This document shows positions 24,045 to 36,899 of a stretch of DNA of 64,000 nucleotides, in pieces; the first letter of the stretch is position 1; the number at the start of each line of letters is the position of its first letter. Origin of the DNA: Colletotrichum lupini (Eukaryota > Ascomycota > Sordariomycetes > Glomerellales > Glomerellaceae); the NCBI RefSeq assembly GCF_023278565.1, contig NC_064680.1, positions 1,054,001-1,118,000 on the forward strand, written 5' to 3'. Under the pieces are notes generated by a model, which was not told where the DNA came from, ran no database searches, and was given only the letters and a program-made list of their open reading frames with translations. A program made the translations under genes and the position numbers.

Positions 24045-27000
24045 TTAACTTTCTCTTTTTTTTATTAATTTAATTATTATAATTAGAAATATAATTCGAC
24101 CTCGGGCCTATTTACTAAGTCGTCTCCTTTTCCCCCTTTTTTTTATTCTTTTTATATAACCTATCCCTCTATTTATATAATAACTTTTCTATTACTTACG
24201 AATTACTTTAATCCCTTATTTAATACTACTTTTATAAAAGCGTTTACGAGGTTATTTTTATTATTAATCTAACGGATCTTAAGTATCTCGCGCCTTTTAT
24301 ATAATTACTTAAGGGCTATAATATTAATTATAAGCCTCTTTTCCTTCGTCGTTCCTAATTTAATAAAGTATTTATATAATAAATAAGAATTAATATAAAT
24401 AACTATTAAAATAGGTATAAAGCTAATTTAATTAGTAATTTTTTTTAATATTATTAAAATTATATAAGAGAGGTTAACGCCGTTAATTATACTATAAGCT
24501 TCTAATATTAGTATACTTCTCGTTACTTACTTATTTTTAGTTAATAAATAGTAAATTATATTATTATATATAATAAATTCGCTCTTATTTATATTCTTAT
24601 TAATGAGGATAATAATATACTCTAATTATAAAATAAAGTTATTATTATTTATAAATAACTTATTAATAAAGACGTAGAGCTTATTAGTTATAAAGTCGAT
24701 TAAGTAATAAACGAGACCTCGATTAAGATTCGTTTATTATTACTTAAGCCGCTTATTAAGTACCTTAACGTCTCGGTTAGTTAGATTTATAGCCTATGCT
24801 ACTTTAATATAATTAAAAGTTACCTCGGGTTAATAAATATTTATAATATATACCCCTCGCATAAGCTTAGCCTTATACTACTTCTTAATACTAGTTATAT
24901 TTAAATTAATAAGGTTAATTTTCTTATTTTACCCCTTTTATTAAAAAACGACGGTTTCCCTTTTAATTATAAAAATCCCGCCGTTAAATACTAAGGGGGT
25001 ATTTATTATAAAAACCTCTTTTAGCTTCGCTATAAAGCCCGCTTTTTAAAGCTCCTTATTCTCTTTTTTTATAAAGTTAATATTAAATAGGCCTAATATA
25101 TCGTCGGTTTATATTTTAATAATCTTAAATTAATTACCTTTATACTCCGTAACTAATAAGTACGGGTCGTATATAAAAGTAATTATTAATAATTAATTAA
25201 TATAAAAATCGTAATAAGTAGCTTATTAATAAGTGCCCGATTTTATAAGCCTATATAATAACTTAAGCACTTTAATAATCGTACTTTCTAAGTACTTACT
25301 AACTATTTCTTTTAGTAAATAGGCTAGGATTTTCTTTATAAGCCCTATAGCTGATTAGGTATAAGCCTAGGTAATATTACGGCTCTAAATCTCGTATCCC
25401 TTTTTTTATAATAATATTATTAATATTATTATTAATCGTTAGCTATAGCGCTATATAGTAGGTAATTATATAAGTAGCGTTACTTTTTTAACGTTATTAT
25501 ACTTTTAAATTACGTATTTAAACTTTTCGTACGGCTAGGGTATTCTTTTCTTTTTAATCTTACGAACTATTCGTAATTTAAATATATAAAGGTTTATATA
25601 TTTTTTTAAATTATATAGGATAAATTAATAAACCCCTTGATTATAAAGAGTATTTACTTTAATAAGATTTAATCTTTTATATAGCTTTTTAATAATTATA
25701 ATTACGCCTTCTTTACGTAGTTTAATTACTAACTTAAAATCGGTTTTCTTTTTTATTATATAAAAAGTATTAATTACCTCGTTATTAATAATAAATTACT
25801 ACGTTAGGGCTTACTATCGTAGTTTTTTACGACGTCTTATTAGTAATATTAATACCTTTTTAGTAATTTCCTCTTCCTCGTCGTTTATTAATACTATTAT
25901 AACAATTTCGTTAAAAATAATTTCCTATATTTCTACTACGGGTTATATAGTTTCCCCTAGCTCTTCTTTTTTTTATAAGTTAAAAATTACCTCGTTAAGT
26001 TTTTTATAGTACGGTTTAATTACTATAATTAATACTTTAAATAGCTAATTATAATTTCTTATAACTATATAAAAGCGCTCGTTAATAGAAATTAACTTAT
26101 ATAGCCTAGCCTATTATTAAGTAATTTTGCGCTATACTTATATATCCGAATTTAGTAATATATCTAAATTACCCCCTATATCGGGCCTATTATATATAAT
26201 AATTACCTCGTTAACTTACCTTTTTATATTTACTTTGCGTAGTACTTATATTACTTTTTTAACTACTCGGGCTCGTTAGTTCATATTTAATAATAATAAT
26301 AAGGCTAAGGTCGTTTTTCAATATATTTTAAATACTAATAGCGTTAATATAAGTCCGTTAGGCCTTTTAATATTATTATAGTATTTAAGTATTATTTAGA
26401 GGCATTCGTTATTAATAAAATCCGGATTTCCTTTTTTAATCATTCTAAACGCCCTTTTTAATTATTAATATACCCTTTTTACTTTTTTAATACTATAGTA
26501 CGCTTTAATAAGTACGATTTTTAATTATATACTATAAGCCGTCGTATTATCCTTAAATTCTACTAACTTAAAGTTAGTACTAACGTTAGTTTTAATACTA
26601 TTTAGTAGTCCTTAATATATATCGATCTAGCTTTTTTATAGGGCTACTTATACTATCTTTATTTATAAATCCTAGAGGAATTGCCCTATTTAAAAAGATA
26701 TAACTATGTTAATTATATATAATACTAGCCGACTATTTAAATAGAAAATATTAACGACGATTTCCTAGTTAAAGTTAAGCTTATTACGTAATTTAAATTC
26801 AAATCTGCGTAAGCTTTGTGTATTTATTTAGTATTAATAATATACTTTCGTTAACTATTTTAGTACCCCTATTTTAATATTATTATTACTTAATTACTTT
26901 AGGAAGTTATATAGCCTCGTAATTAACGGGTGCCTAAATCTTTAATATAATCTTCTAAGCTTACTTTTTATTAAGTAATTAATTAACTTCGTATTATTAA

Positions 27001-30000
27001 TAAGCTTTATAAACGTATACCCCTATTGTTATTTAACTATTTCGAAATACGTATTACTAAAGATTCTATTCCTCGTATTATTAAGTATAATACCTAATTT
27101 ATCTATATTTTTTAAATATAAGAGAAATAGGGTATTAATAAGTAAAATATAAAAAGTTATCGTTCCGAAGTACGTTTTTACTTTTATTATACTTAGGGTA
27201 ACGATTTCCTTACTTAGGCCGAAACTAATCCTTATAATACCCGTTATTAACGTATTAAGTATTACTAATACGATCTTTTATAATACTTAAAATTACCCTT
27301 TTTTTCTAATTAACTATTATAATACCTTAGTATTTAAAATAATCTTATAGAAATTATTTAAGCCGTACTTTTTACTTATATAAAATACCTATACGAGCTT
27401 AGTATTTAAGGGATTTAAGTAACATAAAAAGGACCCCTCTAGTTACCCCTAGATTTACTTAGTACTATATTCTTTTTTTTTTAAATATTAAAAAAAATAA
27501 TATCTTCTCTTTAATCGTTAAGAGAATAGGCTTTAGCCTTATTAAATTCGCTCTTTTAGCCGTTTTTTTATTTATTATTTAAAGGACCTTTTTTTATTAT
27601 TTATAAATAAAAGCTTATTTATTAAGAGCTTTTATTACCCTCTATTTATTTAGCCTCGTATATCCTTTAAAAGCTAACGGGGTAAAAAAAGAATAGTTAA
27701 TATTATTAATTTTATTATAATTTAATTTATTAATATAAGGGGTAAAATCTTCCTTATCTTCCGAATTTCTTATAGGAGGTATATACTTTAGGCCGCTATT
27801 TTAGCTACTATTACTAAGTTCTATACCCCTAAATCTACTTTTATATATAATAAAGAATTAGTTAAACCGACGAGGGCTAGTTTTATTATTTATTATTCTT
27901 AACTTTTTATATTATTTATATAATTTAGTACGCTCTTCTTTAAAATAATTACTTAATTAATATTTATCCTTTTTATAAATATAATATTACCTCTTTTATT
28001 ACCCTACTTATAAGTTAAATCTCTACTTATTTAATAAATCTAGGCCTCCTTATTAATAATTATTATATTTAGCCTCTTTTCTTTTTTTATTATATATTTA
28101 ATTAACTTAATATTATTAATAAGGGCCGTTATACGCTTAGAAATAGGTTTAGTATAGTATTTTTATTTTAATATTAAAGCTAGATCTTAGCCTCGAGTAG
28201 AGCGTCTCGTAGTTTTTAAATACTTAATATAAGGTTATTTTTATTTCTAATATACGCTAAATTATATTATAAAAATATCTAACTTTCTACTTATTTATCC
28301 CTTTATTTAGCTAGGTTTTTACTAACTTATTAATTTAATTAATAAGTTTTTTAAAGATTTTTACTCGTAATTTACCTTTTATTATCCTAGCTATAAATCT
28401 AAAAAAAATTATTTATAGCTTAAATAAGAGCTCTAAGTTCCTATTATAAGTCTCGAAGTAGCTTCAGATTACGTTAATTATACTAAAAAAGTCGTTTTAA
28501 TTAAAATTACGTACCGCTTCGTAATAATAATTAAAAGCTTTACTTACGAGTACGATATTAATTATTAAATAGTACTAATATTCCCTAATTCCGACTTTTT
28601 CGTAGTAATTATAAAATATTATTAGGGTTTTTTATAAAACCTTATACTTCTCCTTAGAGTATAATTTCTTTTTTAAAAAGATTTTTTTAAAGTTTATAAA
28701 TTACCTCGTATTTATTACTAAATTTTCGGTATTTATATACGATCCTTGCGTTACTACGTATTATTAATAACTTCGGGTCGTTTACCTCCTTTTTTATTAA
28801 CTAATTAGTACCGAATTTCGTATTAATAATAGTAATAAGTTATAAATCGAAAGAAGTAGAATTATTAATTATTATATTTTTAATACTATATTTTACCTCG
28901 GTATATCTTTTTATAATAATAGATTTTTATTAGTAATTATAAAAAAGAAATCTAGGTCGTTTACCCTTTTTTTAAATTCGTTAAAGCGATTATACGCTTT
29001 ATTAACTTATACTTAGTTCTATAATACGAATTCCTCCTCTATAATTATTATTATTAATATTTTATATAGCTCTTACGATTATAATTACGCTAGTAATACC
29101 CCTTATTTATAAAAGAATCTATTAATTACTTTTATAATTCCTAGGCTTATACTCGTAAACTATTTATTTAGTTAGTAATTAAGGTTATTTACGATTTTAC
29201 AAAATAGGGGTTACTCCTATAGCCCCTTTTTTTTATAAACTTTAGTTAAATAGATTAATATTATATTAATCTACTTACCATTAAGCTAATTCGCAATTTT
29301 ATATATTTACGTCCCCTAATAATCTAGGTTAATATTTACTTATTTATAAGGGATTAGGATTCTATTTAGGATCGGGTTTTATCCTCTTTTTCTTTATTTT
29401 AACTTACTAAGGGTCGTACTCTAGCTTATATTTATATTAATAACTATTAATATATTTAATCTTAATAAGGATATATTTAATCCGCGCGCTAGTTATAATA
29501 AATCCGTACTTTCGCTACTTAACGAATTTATTAAAGTTTAAGAAATTCCTACTTCCTCTTACTATCTTATTACTACTCTCGTTTTTACTATTTTTAATAA
29601 TTATTATTACCCTTTTAAATTATTAACTATCGTACTTACTAAGATCCTCCTTTTTATTTAATATAAAAGGGTAAGTTTTAATAATTCCTTTTTATAATAA
29701 TAGTAATAAACGTTTATATTATTATAAAAAAATATAATAATTAGTCTTAGGATCTTTATTAGTTACCGATTTCTACTATTTTATATATTTCTAGCCTCCT
29801 AAGCCTCGTACTTTTTATAATTTCTAAATAGCTTCCTTTTTTAACTTACTTCTTTTAGGGCAGTATTCTATAAAAATAATTAAAAATAAATACTAAGTAG
29901 CTCGTAAAAGAGCTATATAGGCTATTAAGAACTATATAAGCTATTAAGTATAGTTAACGAAGTTAAGCTCTTTTTTTTATAAAATCGTAAATTTTAAGGA

Positions 30001-31056
30001 CTTACTAAAAATACTTATTTATTACTTATATATAGTAGGGTTAAATACTTTAAAAATCTTATCTTTTATGGCCTTTTAGTACCCTATTTTATATTTTTTA
30101 AGTAGTTTTTTTCGTAGCTTAATTATAGTTAAGTAATTATTACTTATTAGCGATCCTTTTTATTACTTAGATCATTTTTTAAAATTAATAATCTCGCACT
30201 AGGAGTTAATATAAAAAAAAGCCTTTTAGCGGCCCTTTAAAAGATTTCTTTTTTTTTTTAAAATCCTCGTTTTTTCAGCCTTTTTTTAAGCTAATAATAA
30301 CTCTAATAAGAGGTCGTAAGACTATTTTAAAATAGCCGCCTTTTTTTTAAATTAATTTCTAAGATTTATAATATTCTTAATTTAATATTATTAAGACCTC
30401 TAAATCCCCTCCTTTTTTATTAAACTATTTTTTATATTATATTCTTAAATAATATTTAAAAAGTAGTTAAGGGAGCTATAAAAAGGTTACTTAAATCGTA
30501 GGCTTAAAGTTATACTTATAAAATCCTCGTAATAATAAACTTTTTTATATCCTATAAATCTCTTAGCTTAATAACTCTTATAAAGTTACTTTTATTACTA
30601 AATAAAAATATTTACGTTTAAAAATCCCCTTTTTTAATTACGTAATACTCTTTTATATTATAGTATTAAGCTCGTTTATTATACTAATTAATTAAATAAA
30701 TAGTTATTACGTAAGTATTTCTTTTTATTAATTTAATTAGTTAATTTCTAATCGTAGGCCGGCTATAGAAAAGTCGTTTAATAAAAAAGCTACTCGGGGT
30801 AATAATAAAAGGCTAGTTACTTAAGTAATTTCGTTAATTAACGTAATTTAATATAATAAACGTCGACCTCTCGTAAGTAATAAAGGGCTATAATTACTTA
30901 ATTCCGTATAGTATTTAAAAATCGCCTCCTTTTTTATTTACTTCTATAAAATTAATTAATACGAATCTCTTATCCCATATAGTATTAAAAAGTCGTCTCT
31001 TTTATATAACGAAATACTTTACTAATTTATAATAATAAAATTTAATTACTAATTAA

Positions 31057-31261
31057 TATTAATATCCCTATTATAAAGTAATTAGTTCGAACTATAATTA
31101 ATAAAGAGATTAATTAAATTATATAAATATCTACGTAGTAAGTATAAAAAGGAGGTTCTAACTATAGGTTAGGCTAGCTATGATAATTATAAATAAGGCC
31201 CCTAATTAGCCCCTGTGCAGTTGGCTGTATGCCGCGGTCGAATTAAACTTCTAATCCGACA
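31057..31261 (-). repeat. LTR, right end of copy 1
   Basis: 205 bases with a RIP-altered start (tattaata for tgttagta) and an intact ccgaca end. The last 60 bases keep GC-rich words lost in the left copy. Confidence 0.85.
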
Positions 31262-31673
31262 GTAAGGTTCACTCTCACTTCGTAAAAACCATGAGCCAAG
31301 AAGCTTACGAGTACCAATAAGTAGTGTTGAGAAGTTAATTTTTATCCATGACCAGTTCAATTTACGTAGCCATGGGTTCATAATGTAATTCGTCCACAAA
31401 TGGCTGCAACACGACTCGTGTAACATGCCAACTCCGTCCTGAAGGAGTTACTATCAGTCAAAGTTAGGCTTTTCTCGGAATCAAAAGCAATATAGGTTGA
31501 TGATTGTTCTCCTGAAATTTGTACATAACGCCACCTTTCCTCTGATCGGCAAGACCTAGTAGGAAGGACTTCTCAACCACCACTATCATTTCATATCATC
31601 TCAGCCACTTGAACAATCAGTCCAACTCGCAAATCAGCAACACGATCACCATCCTCTAGTCCAACCATTCAAA
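31262..31673. other. Unaffected sequence between element and small gene
   Basis: Ordinary composition directly against the LTR; it should contain the promoter of the small secreted protein gene. No other feature was seen. Confidence 0.5.
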
Positions 31674-31918
31674 ATGAAGTTCACTGTCTTCATCACTGCC
31701 TTCACCATCATCAGTGGCGTAGCTGCAAAGGTATTTCCGAATCACTGCGCAGCAGAGCTTTTGCTGTGAGCTATTTGGTGTAGATACAGTGCTAATCCGG
31801 TATCCAGGACTGCTGCTGCAATGTCCTGCCCGCCAACAGGTGCGATTGCAAGGATTCGTATGCCGACAACGTCAACTGCGACGAGATCTGCCGCATCAGG
31901 AACAGCTTCAGCTGCTAA
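31674..31918 (+). CDS. Small secreted cysteine-rich protein, effector-like
   Basis: A 55-residue protein from two exons (31674-31730 and 31808-31918). Exon 1 encodes a clean signal peptide (MKFTVFITAFTIISGVAA) and a Lys. A phase-0 intron (gtattt ... ctaat ... ccag) leads into a mature part of about 36 residues starting DCCCN and ending SFSC. It has eight cysteines in the pattern CCC-x8-C-x-C-x9-C-x3-C-x6-C, consistent with four disulfides. The start context is aaaATGA. It lies in a short unmutated island flanked by a RIP-degraded retroelement and a RIP-degraded DNA transposon, the usual setting for effector or antimicrobial peptide genes. I do not recognise the family. The first exon's Met-to-splice frame and the even cysteine number make the model credible despite its size. 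Confidence 0.7.
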
Positions 31919-32030
31919 GTCATGTGAGATACGTAATGGTCCGACACCAGATTGAACGATTGAATTCCTAGACGGACGTAAGGTTAAAATAGATCCAAAG
32001 CGGGAAAGCAGGATGCTTTAAGTCGACCCA

Positions 32031-32075
32031 CCCCCTTTTGGCCACCCCCCCCTTTTGGCCACCCCATTTCTCCAT
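32031..32075 (+). repeat. Left terminal inverted repeat of Fot1-type element
   Basis: 45 bases matching the reverse complement of 33863-33907 with about one transition. It contains two tandem copies of cccccttttggccacc, which may be transposase binding sites. Confidence 0.9.
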
Positions 32076-33862
32076 CCCAGCCACCGCATTAAAACCCTAC
32101 CCACGATTTTCAAACTACTATAATAATTATAAAAATCGTCTAAATATAATTCTTTTTTATATACTTATTTATTAATATATAATAGTCTAGTATACTAAAA
32201 ATAAAGTTATTCGGGCTCTTAAGGCTATTAAAAAAGGTCTCTTAGTTAATTAGGCTTTAATTAAGTTCGGAGTTCTAAAGTTAACTTTTTATAATTATAA
32301 GAGAGGCTATTAAACGAGGGTAATAGTATTCGTAGACCTCTAGAGGCTTTTTTTATAATAAAAAGACTAGCTAGCTTAGTAAGCTCGTATTTAATATAAT
32401 TTAAATATTATATTAACTTATAAATAGCTTATAAAATTCGCTAAGTAAGTTCTAAGATCTTAGAGGGATATAAATCCTCTTAAAAAGAGATAAATAGACG
32501 CTTTTTTAAAGAGGAACTTATTAATTAAAGTCTAAAGAAGTCGTATTATTAATTTAAAGTATTTAAATAGGGCTATTACTAATATAATTAAATTATAGTT
32601 TAGATTACTTAATATACTAGAGATTAATAATATTAAATAGGTTAATAAGTATAATATAAATAAAATTAGTATTTTAAAGAGTAAGGGATTTAATAGCCTA
32701 GTTTTAAATAAAATAAAAACTATAGTAATATAAAAAAAGGAGCTTAATTCGCATACTTAAGTATTTATAATTAAGTATATTTTTATTAATAGTTAAGCTA
32801 TTAAACTATTAGTTATATATAAAGAAAAGTTAGTATAATAATAGTAGTTTCTATTTAAACTTAACCTTTATACTAATTAAGAGTTTATAATAATAAATAA
32901 TAGCTAGACGATTAATAAAACTACTTTTAAATAGTTAAAAATAGTATTCTTATTATAAACTAAGACCCCCCCCCTTAGGGGGCTTAGTATACTTAATAAG
33001 CCTTAACTATTAGTTTTAAATAACTATAGGAGTTATATAATAATAGAATTTATATAAGAATACTATAAAAATAATATTTATTTACTATTCTTATTGCTAT
33101 ATACTTCTTATATCCTCTAGCTATTAAATATAGCTATTTTTAAACTTATTAAGTCTAAGTATAGGAAGGAGCTTAGTAAGGAGGATATAGTAAATAATTT
33201 TATTATTATTAAAAAGTAGTACTTTTTAAGCTATTATTAAAAAGCTCGTTTAGCTAGTTTAATGTTATTAAATATATAACATAAGTAGAAAGTAATTAGA
33301 TTATATCCCCCTAATATAACTAGACTATTTACTAATTTAATAGTCCTACTTAACCTAGTTATACTAACTAAAAAGACCGCAAATACTAAGTAAGTAATTA
33401 ATAATATTAAAAAAGCTATTAACTAAGTATTAGTGGCGTTTATTATTAACTAGTTAATACTTAAGAAGGCTAGCGAGCTTTGCGATTAGTTAAAGTTATT
33501 TATAGAGCTTAGTTTAGACTATAATACTTAATAACTACTATTTAAAAAAATAAAAAAGGTATTTAGTAAGTAGGCTTACTATTTAGTAATATTTTAGTAC
33601 TATATTCGAGTTTTAAAAGCTAAAGTTAACTAATTAAAGCTATAGAAAAAGAAGAGTATATTAATAAACCTAAATATTAAGTTCGTAAATATCTAGGATA
33701 TATAAAGAGCTTAGGAGGACTTTAATAACTATCTAATTAGTCCTAGTCAACTTATAAGGGTCGAATTACTTAAGGAGAATAATAACTATATTATTATAGT
33801 AGTAGAAGATAATTAATTAATTGAGTATAGTTAGTAGCGATGTTTTAATACTATGTTTTAAT

Positions 33863-33907
33863 AGGGTAGCCAAAAGGGGGGGGTGGCCAAAAGGGGGTGG
33901 GTCGACT
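33863..33907 (-). repeat. Right terminal inverted repeat of Fot1-type element
   Basis: Reverse complement of the left end, with the same two tandem subrepeats and a TA flank. Confidence 0.9.
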
Positions 33908-34779
33908 TATCAGATCGAGTTTACGTTATATATCGGTGCCAATACACTGCCTACATCGTTTATGCAGCAACATGGCTTCCACCATGTGACAGGTGTCTAG
34001 AGTTGCTCTTGCAAATGAATTTTGGATAATGTTGGAGAAAAGCGGCCCATGACTATGTTGCGTATTGGTAGGCGTGTCTGTTAAATCCGTCCGCTTTTCT
34101 GAAACGAGCAATACAGATCACAAAATGCTGTAAGTGTGCTGCCTGTTATCGCAGTTATTTGACAGATAAACAGCGGAGAAGATAGGCTCACTGACCTTTG
34201 AGAATGCGAGCCCTTTCCGCCTGTCTCATGAACGCTTTAACGCCTTGTATTGACCCAAAGCGGCTCGTAGAGTGATTGAAGGAAGAAAGTGCAAAGCCGA
34301 GACGAAGAAAAGAAACCATGTACAGACTCAGTTATAGTTTAATTGAGTTCAATATGTTTGCTCCGGATCCATTGGACGAACGGTCGCTCACTAGATCTTG
34401 GCGGGTAGCAACCTGAAGTAGCACAAGGATCGTGTTGTTACCTTCTCTCGGAGGCTTCACTCCGGTTCCGACCCTGAAGGCAGGATATTCGTGGAATATG
34501 ACCCCACATATTTCGCCAGTGGCCGGAAAGACTTTCTGATATTAGGAAGATCTTGGAAGTTCCTTCAAAGCGTCCGTGAATGCCGAGTAAGCGACCGCCG
34601 GCAAACGTTATGTGAGAAGCGTGAGTGATGATATGGAAGTTACTTAGATGGCAGCTTTATTTAAGAAATGGTCGGCCGGCCGATGTTGAGTGATTGAGAT
34701 GATTGAAGTCTAGATAGACAAGTGTTTCGAGACAATAACTTCGGAGTCATACTATTACAAGTCGCCATCACTGCGGAGA
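33908..34779. other. Intergenic spacer, no gene seen
   Basis: Ordinary composition between the Fot1-type element and the AA9 gene; probable promoter region of the latter. Only short frames were seen. Confidence 0.5.
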
Positions 34780-35812
34780 ATGAAGTACTCGCCAGCCGCT
34801 CTTCTCGCTGTGGCAGCCGCTTCGGCCGAGGCCCACTGTAAGTCTGAATATCAATCACACACAACTCACAAAAAACACAAAGCCGGCGCTGCACGTAGAA
34901 TGGCAACACGTGCGCAAGACGCTCAATTTCTACACCAACGGCCCGGCCGACGGTGTATCGTCGACGCAGATTCGCTGCTATGAAGCAGACGCCGCTGACC
35001 GCGGCACGGTGACAACGCTGCCGGTATCGGCAGGCTCAACAATCGGATTTGCGGCCAACGGGGTTGTAGGACACCCGGGACCGGCGAGCTTCTACATGGC
35101 CAAGGTGCCGACCGGCCAAACCGCGGCGACATGGGACGGCAGCGGGGCGGTGTGGTTCAAGATCTACCACGAGAGGCCGACTATTACGAGCAGTGGATTG
35201 GAGTGGGCTTCTACCAGTGAGTTGTTTCCAATTTTCTGCCTTCTTTTTTGTTGTATCCGGAACAATATGACGGAGAAGAGACTCGGAGAGTGGTGAAGCA
35301 AATGTTGGAAATGGGGGAAACAGGGCAGAAAAGAGGAGAAATGCAGAGACTAGAAGGCTTTCTGCGGGTTTCAAAAGAATAGGGACCCTCCAACTTTTGT
35401 GGAGAGTGTGTGAATCGCGTGCCCGCAACAGATTCCCTTCGCATAGGGCTGATTCAGTGATTTGTGGGCTCGTGGGGGGTTTTCTCGTCAGTTGGACAAG
35501 CAAAAGCTAATTATGAACAACGTCACAGACACTCAAGTCCTCTCCACCAAGATTCCGGCGTGCATCCCATCAGGCGAGTACCTCGTCCGCGTCGAGCACC
35601 TGGCGCTCCATGGCGCCGCCACGGAGGGCGGAGCGCAATTCTACCTCGCATGCGCGCAGGTTTCCGTATCCGGGGGCGGGAGCACCAGCCCATCGGGTCT
35701 CGTGTCGTTCCCGGGGGCGTACAAGTCTACGGACCCGGGGATCCTGTTCCAGCCGTACTGGCCCACGCCGACGAGCTACACTAACCCGGGACCGGCCCCG
35801 TTCAGCTGCTGA
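34780..35812 (+). CDS. AA9 lytic polysaccharide monooxygenase gene, possibly broken
   Basis: Homologous to copper-dependent AA9 (formerly GH61) enzymes that cleave cellulose and related glucans oxidatively. Exon 1 encodes a signal peptide (MKYSPAALLAVAAASAEA) followed by the His expected at mature position 1. The middle exon (about 34,885-35,215) has YTNGP, QIRCYE and VVGHPGPASFYMAK (second copper His). The last (35,515-35,812) has IPSGEYLVRVEHLALH and QFYLACAQVSV (axial Tyr). Both donors (tgtaagt after the His codon, agtgagt near 35,217) are in phase 1, but I find no acceptor giving the right phase for either following exon. Joining at the gtag near 34,897 makes TAA. At the third exon the expected ag before ttatgaac reads aa. 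It may be a pseudogene, a variant splice pattern or a sequence error; the family is certain, activity is not. Confidence 0.75.
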
Positions 35813-36899
35813 AAAGCTTGTGAGGGAGATGCCGGGATCCCGGGAGCTCGGGAGGCGAGGACCGGGGTGGTTTTTGGGTGGTTTGGGTTATTGGGAGGGT
35901 TCCACTTCCCGTCGCAGGGACCGTTCATCCGTCTGATGGTTGATGGGACGTGATGGTGGTCTAGGCTGGGCATGATTCGGCGGACTTTGATTCAACTGAT
36001 TTCCAAGTTTTTGTTGGGGTTCACCTCAATAGGAGACTACGTACCTTACACTATCACACTGCCTATGTCATTCTGAGCCTGGGGCATGATCTGAGAGTCT
36101 CGACCATCATTTCCCCTCTTCCCCCGGTTGCCCCAGGAAAGCCACCCAAGCCACCTGGAGTAGCGTAGGTCGCCGGATTGGAATGTAGCGGAGGTTTCCC
36201 TCCTGGCGACTGGCTCATGGGCTATTTCCAGCATATAATCTGGCGGACTAGCGCGGTGCCGTGGCTGTTTGGGTTAGGTCCGCGCGTCCCGCTTATGGTT
36301 AGGGATGGTCCTGGGATGTTCTGGGATGGTGAGGGATGAGATGTTCGGCTGGCCGCCACAGGGATGCGGGTGATGTCAGGAATTGCGGGGATTTGTACGT
36401 CATTCACGCGAGAGGTGTGGCGCAAAGCTTGAGATCTTCATCGTGCCCTTCTTTCTCTCACTCGTGTTTCCCTCGCTCTCTCACTCGATGATGTCTCTGC
36501 TCAGTCACACCACCCCCGGCCCGGCCACGTCGCCTGCTGTTTTGTTCTGAGCTCCCGTAATTCCCATCGCTCGATCGTTTTCAGTGCCCATTCATATTGA
36601 AAGTACCTTACTTACCTAATCCCCCCTAATTACGTCTCCGTGGTCTGGCCTGATTCCCATCCGTGATCTGCATAGATCTACAACCTAAGCTCACCTCCTA
36701 CAAGTACAATTCACGCCGAGAAGCTCGATACCTCCCTTCCCCGAGTGCTACCCTGTTTCCACATTCCCATCATCTCGTCAAACCCATCTACACCTATCGA
36801 AATTGCGACAAAACTCACCTTCTGGAGGCAACACATGCTCTCGTCACAGTCGATTAAACAGATTACCAAACCCTTACCGCACCCCTATCGAAAGATATC
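35813..36899. other. Intergenic spacer; promoter region of the SnoaL-like gene
   Basis: 1.1 kb with a pyrimidine-rich tract near 36,445-36,490 and long C/T/A-rich leader-like sequence up to 36899, typical of fungal promoters and 5' untranslated regions. No gene was recognised. Confidence 0.5.

Larger units (their letters stand above)
23840..31261 (-). mobile_element. RIP-degraded Ty1/copia-type LTR retrotransposon, copy 1
   Basis: A 7,422-base element bounded by 205-base direct repeats. Flanks gtgag (left) and gtaag (right) are a 5-bp target-site duplication differing by one RIP-type transition. A pyrimidine run just inside the left repeat (taactttctctttttttta) reads on the minus strand as the polypurine tract next to a 3' LTR, so transcription was on the minus strand. 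The sequence is homologous along its whole length to copy 2. Minus-strand translation of the matching part of copy 2 shows a worn integrase tail followed by reverse transcriptase sequence, the copia order. No frame survives. Confidence 0.85.
32031..33907 (+). mobile_element. RIP-degraded Fot1/pogo-type DNA transposon
   Basis: An 1,877-base element with 45-base terminal inverted repeats and a TA duplication outside each end (tta-agtcgac ... gtcgact-ta), as in the Tc1/Fot1/pogo group; the length suits Fot1-type elements. Plus-strand translation, though full of stops, shows the order of a DDE_1 transposase. A helix-turn-helix-like stretch lies near 32,200. A worn GILxGKGFNGLVLN segment lies near 32,670-32,710, and LLVLNNYRSY followed by LQLLNIAIFKLIKSKYR lies near 33,010-33,165, where intact relatives have the LDGHGSH and LQPLDV motifs. 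The centre is AT-saturated while the repeat ends keep their C-runs. Confidence 0.82.

Noticed and set aside
31789..31971. 60-codon plus-strand frame over the second exon of the small secreted protein
   Set aside because: Wrong reading frame: the cysteine-rich frame joined to the signal peptide exon is a better gene.
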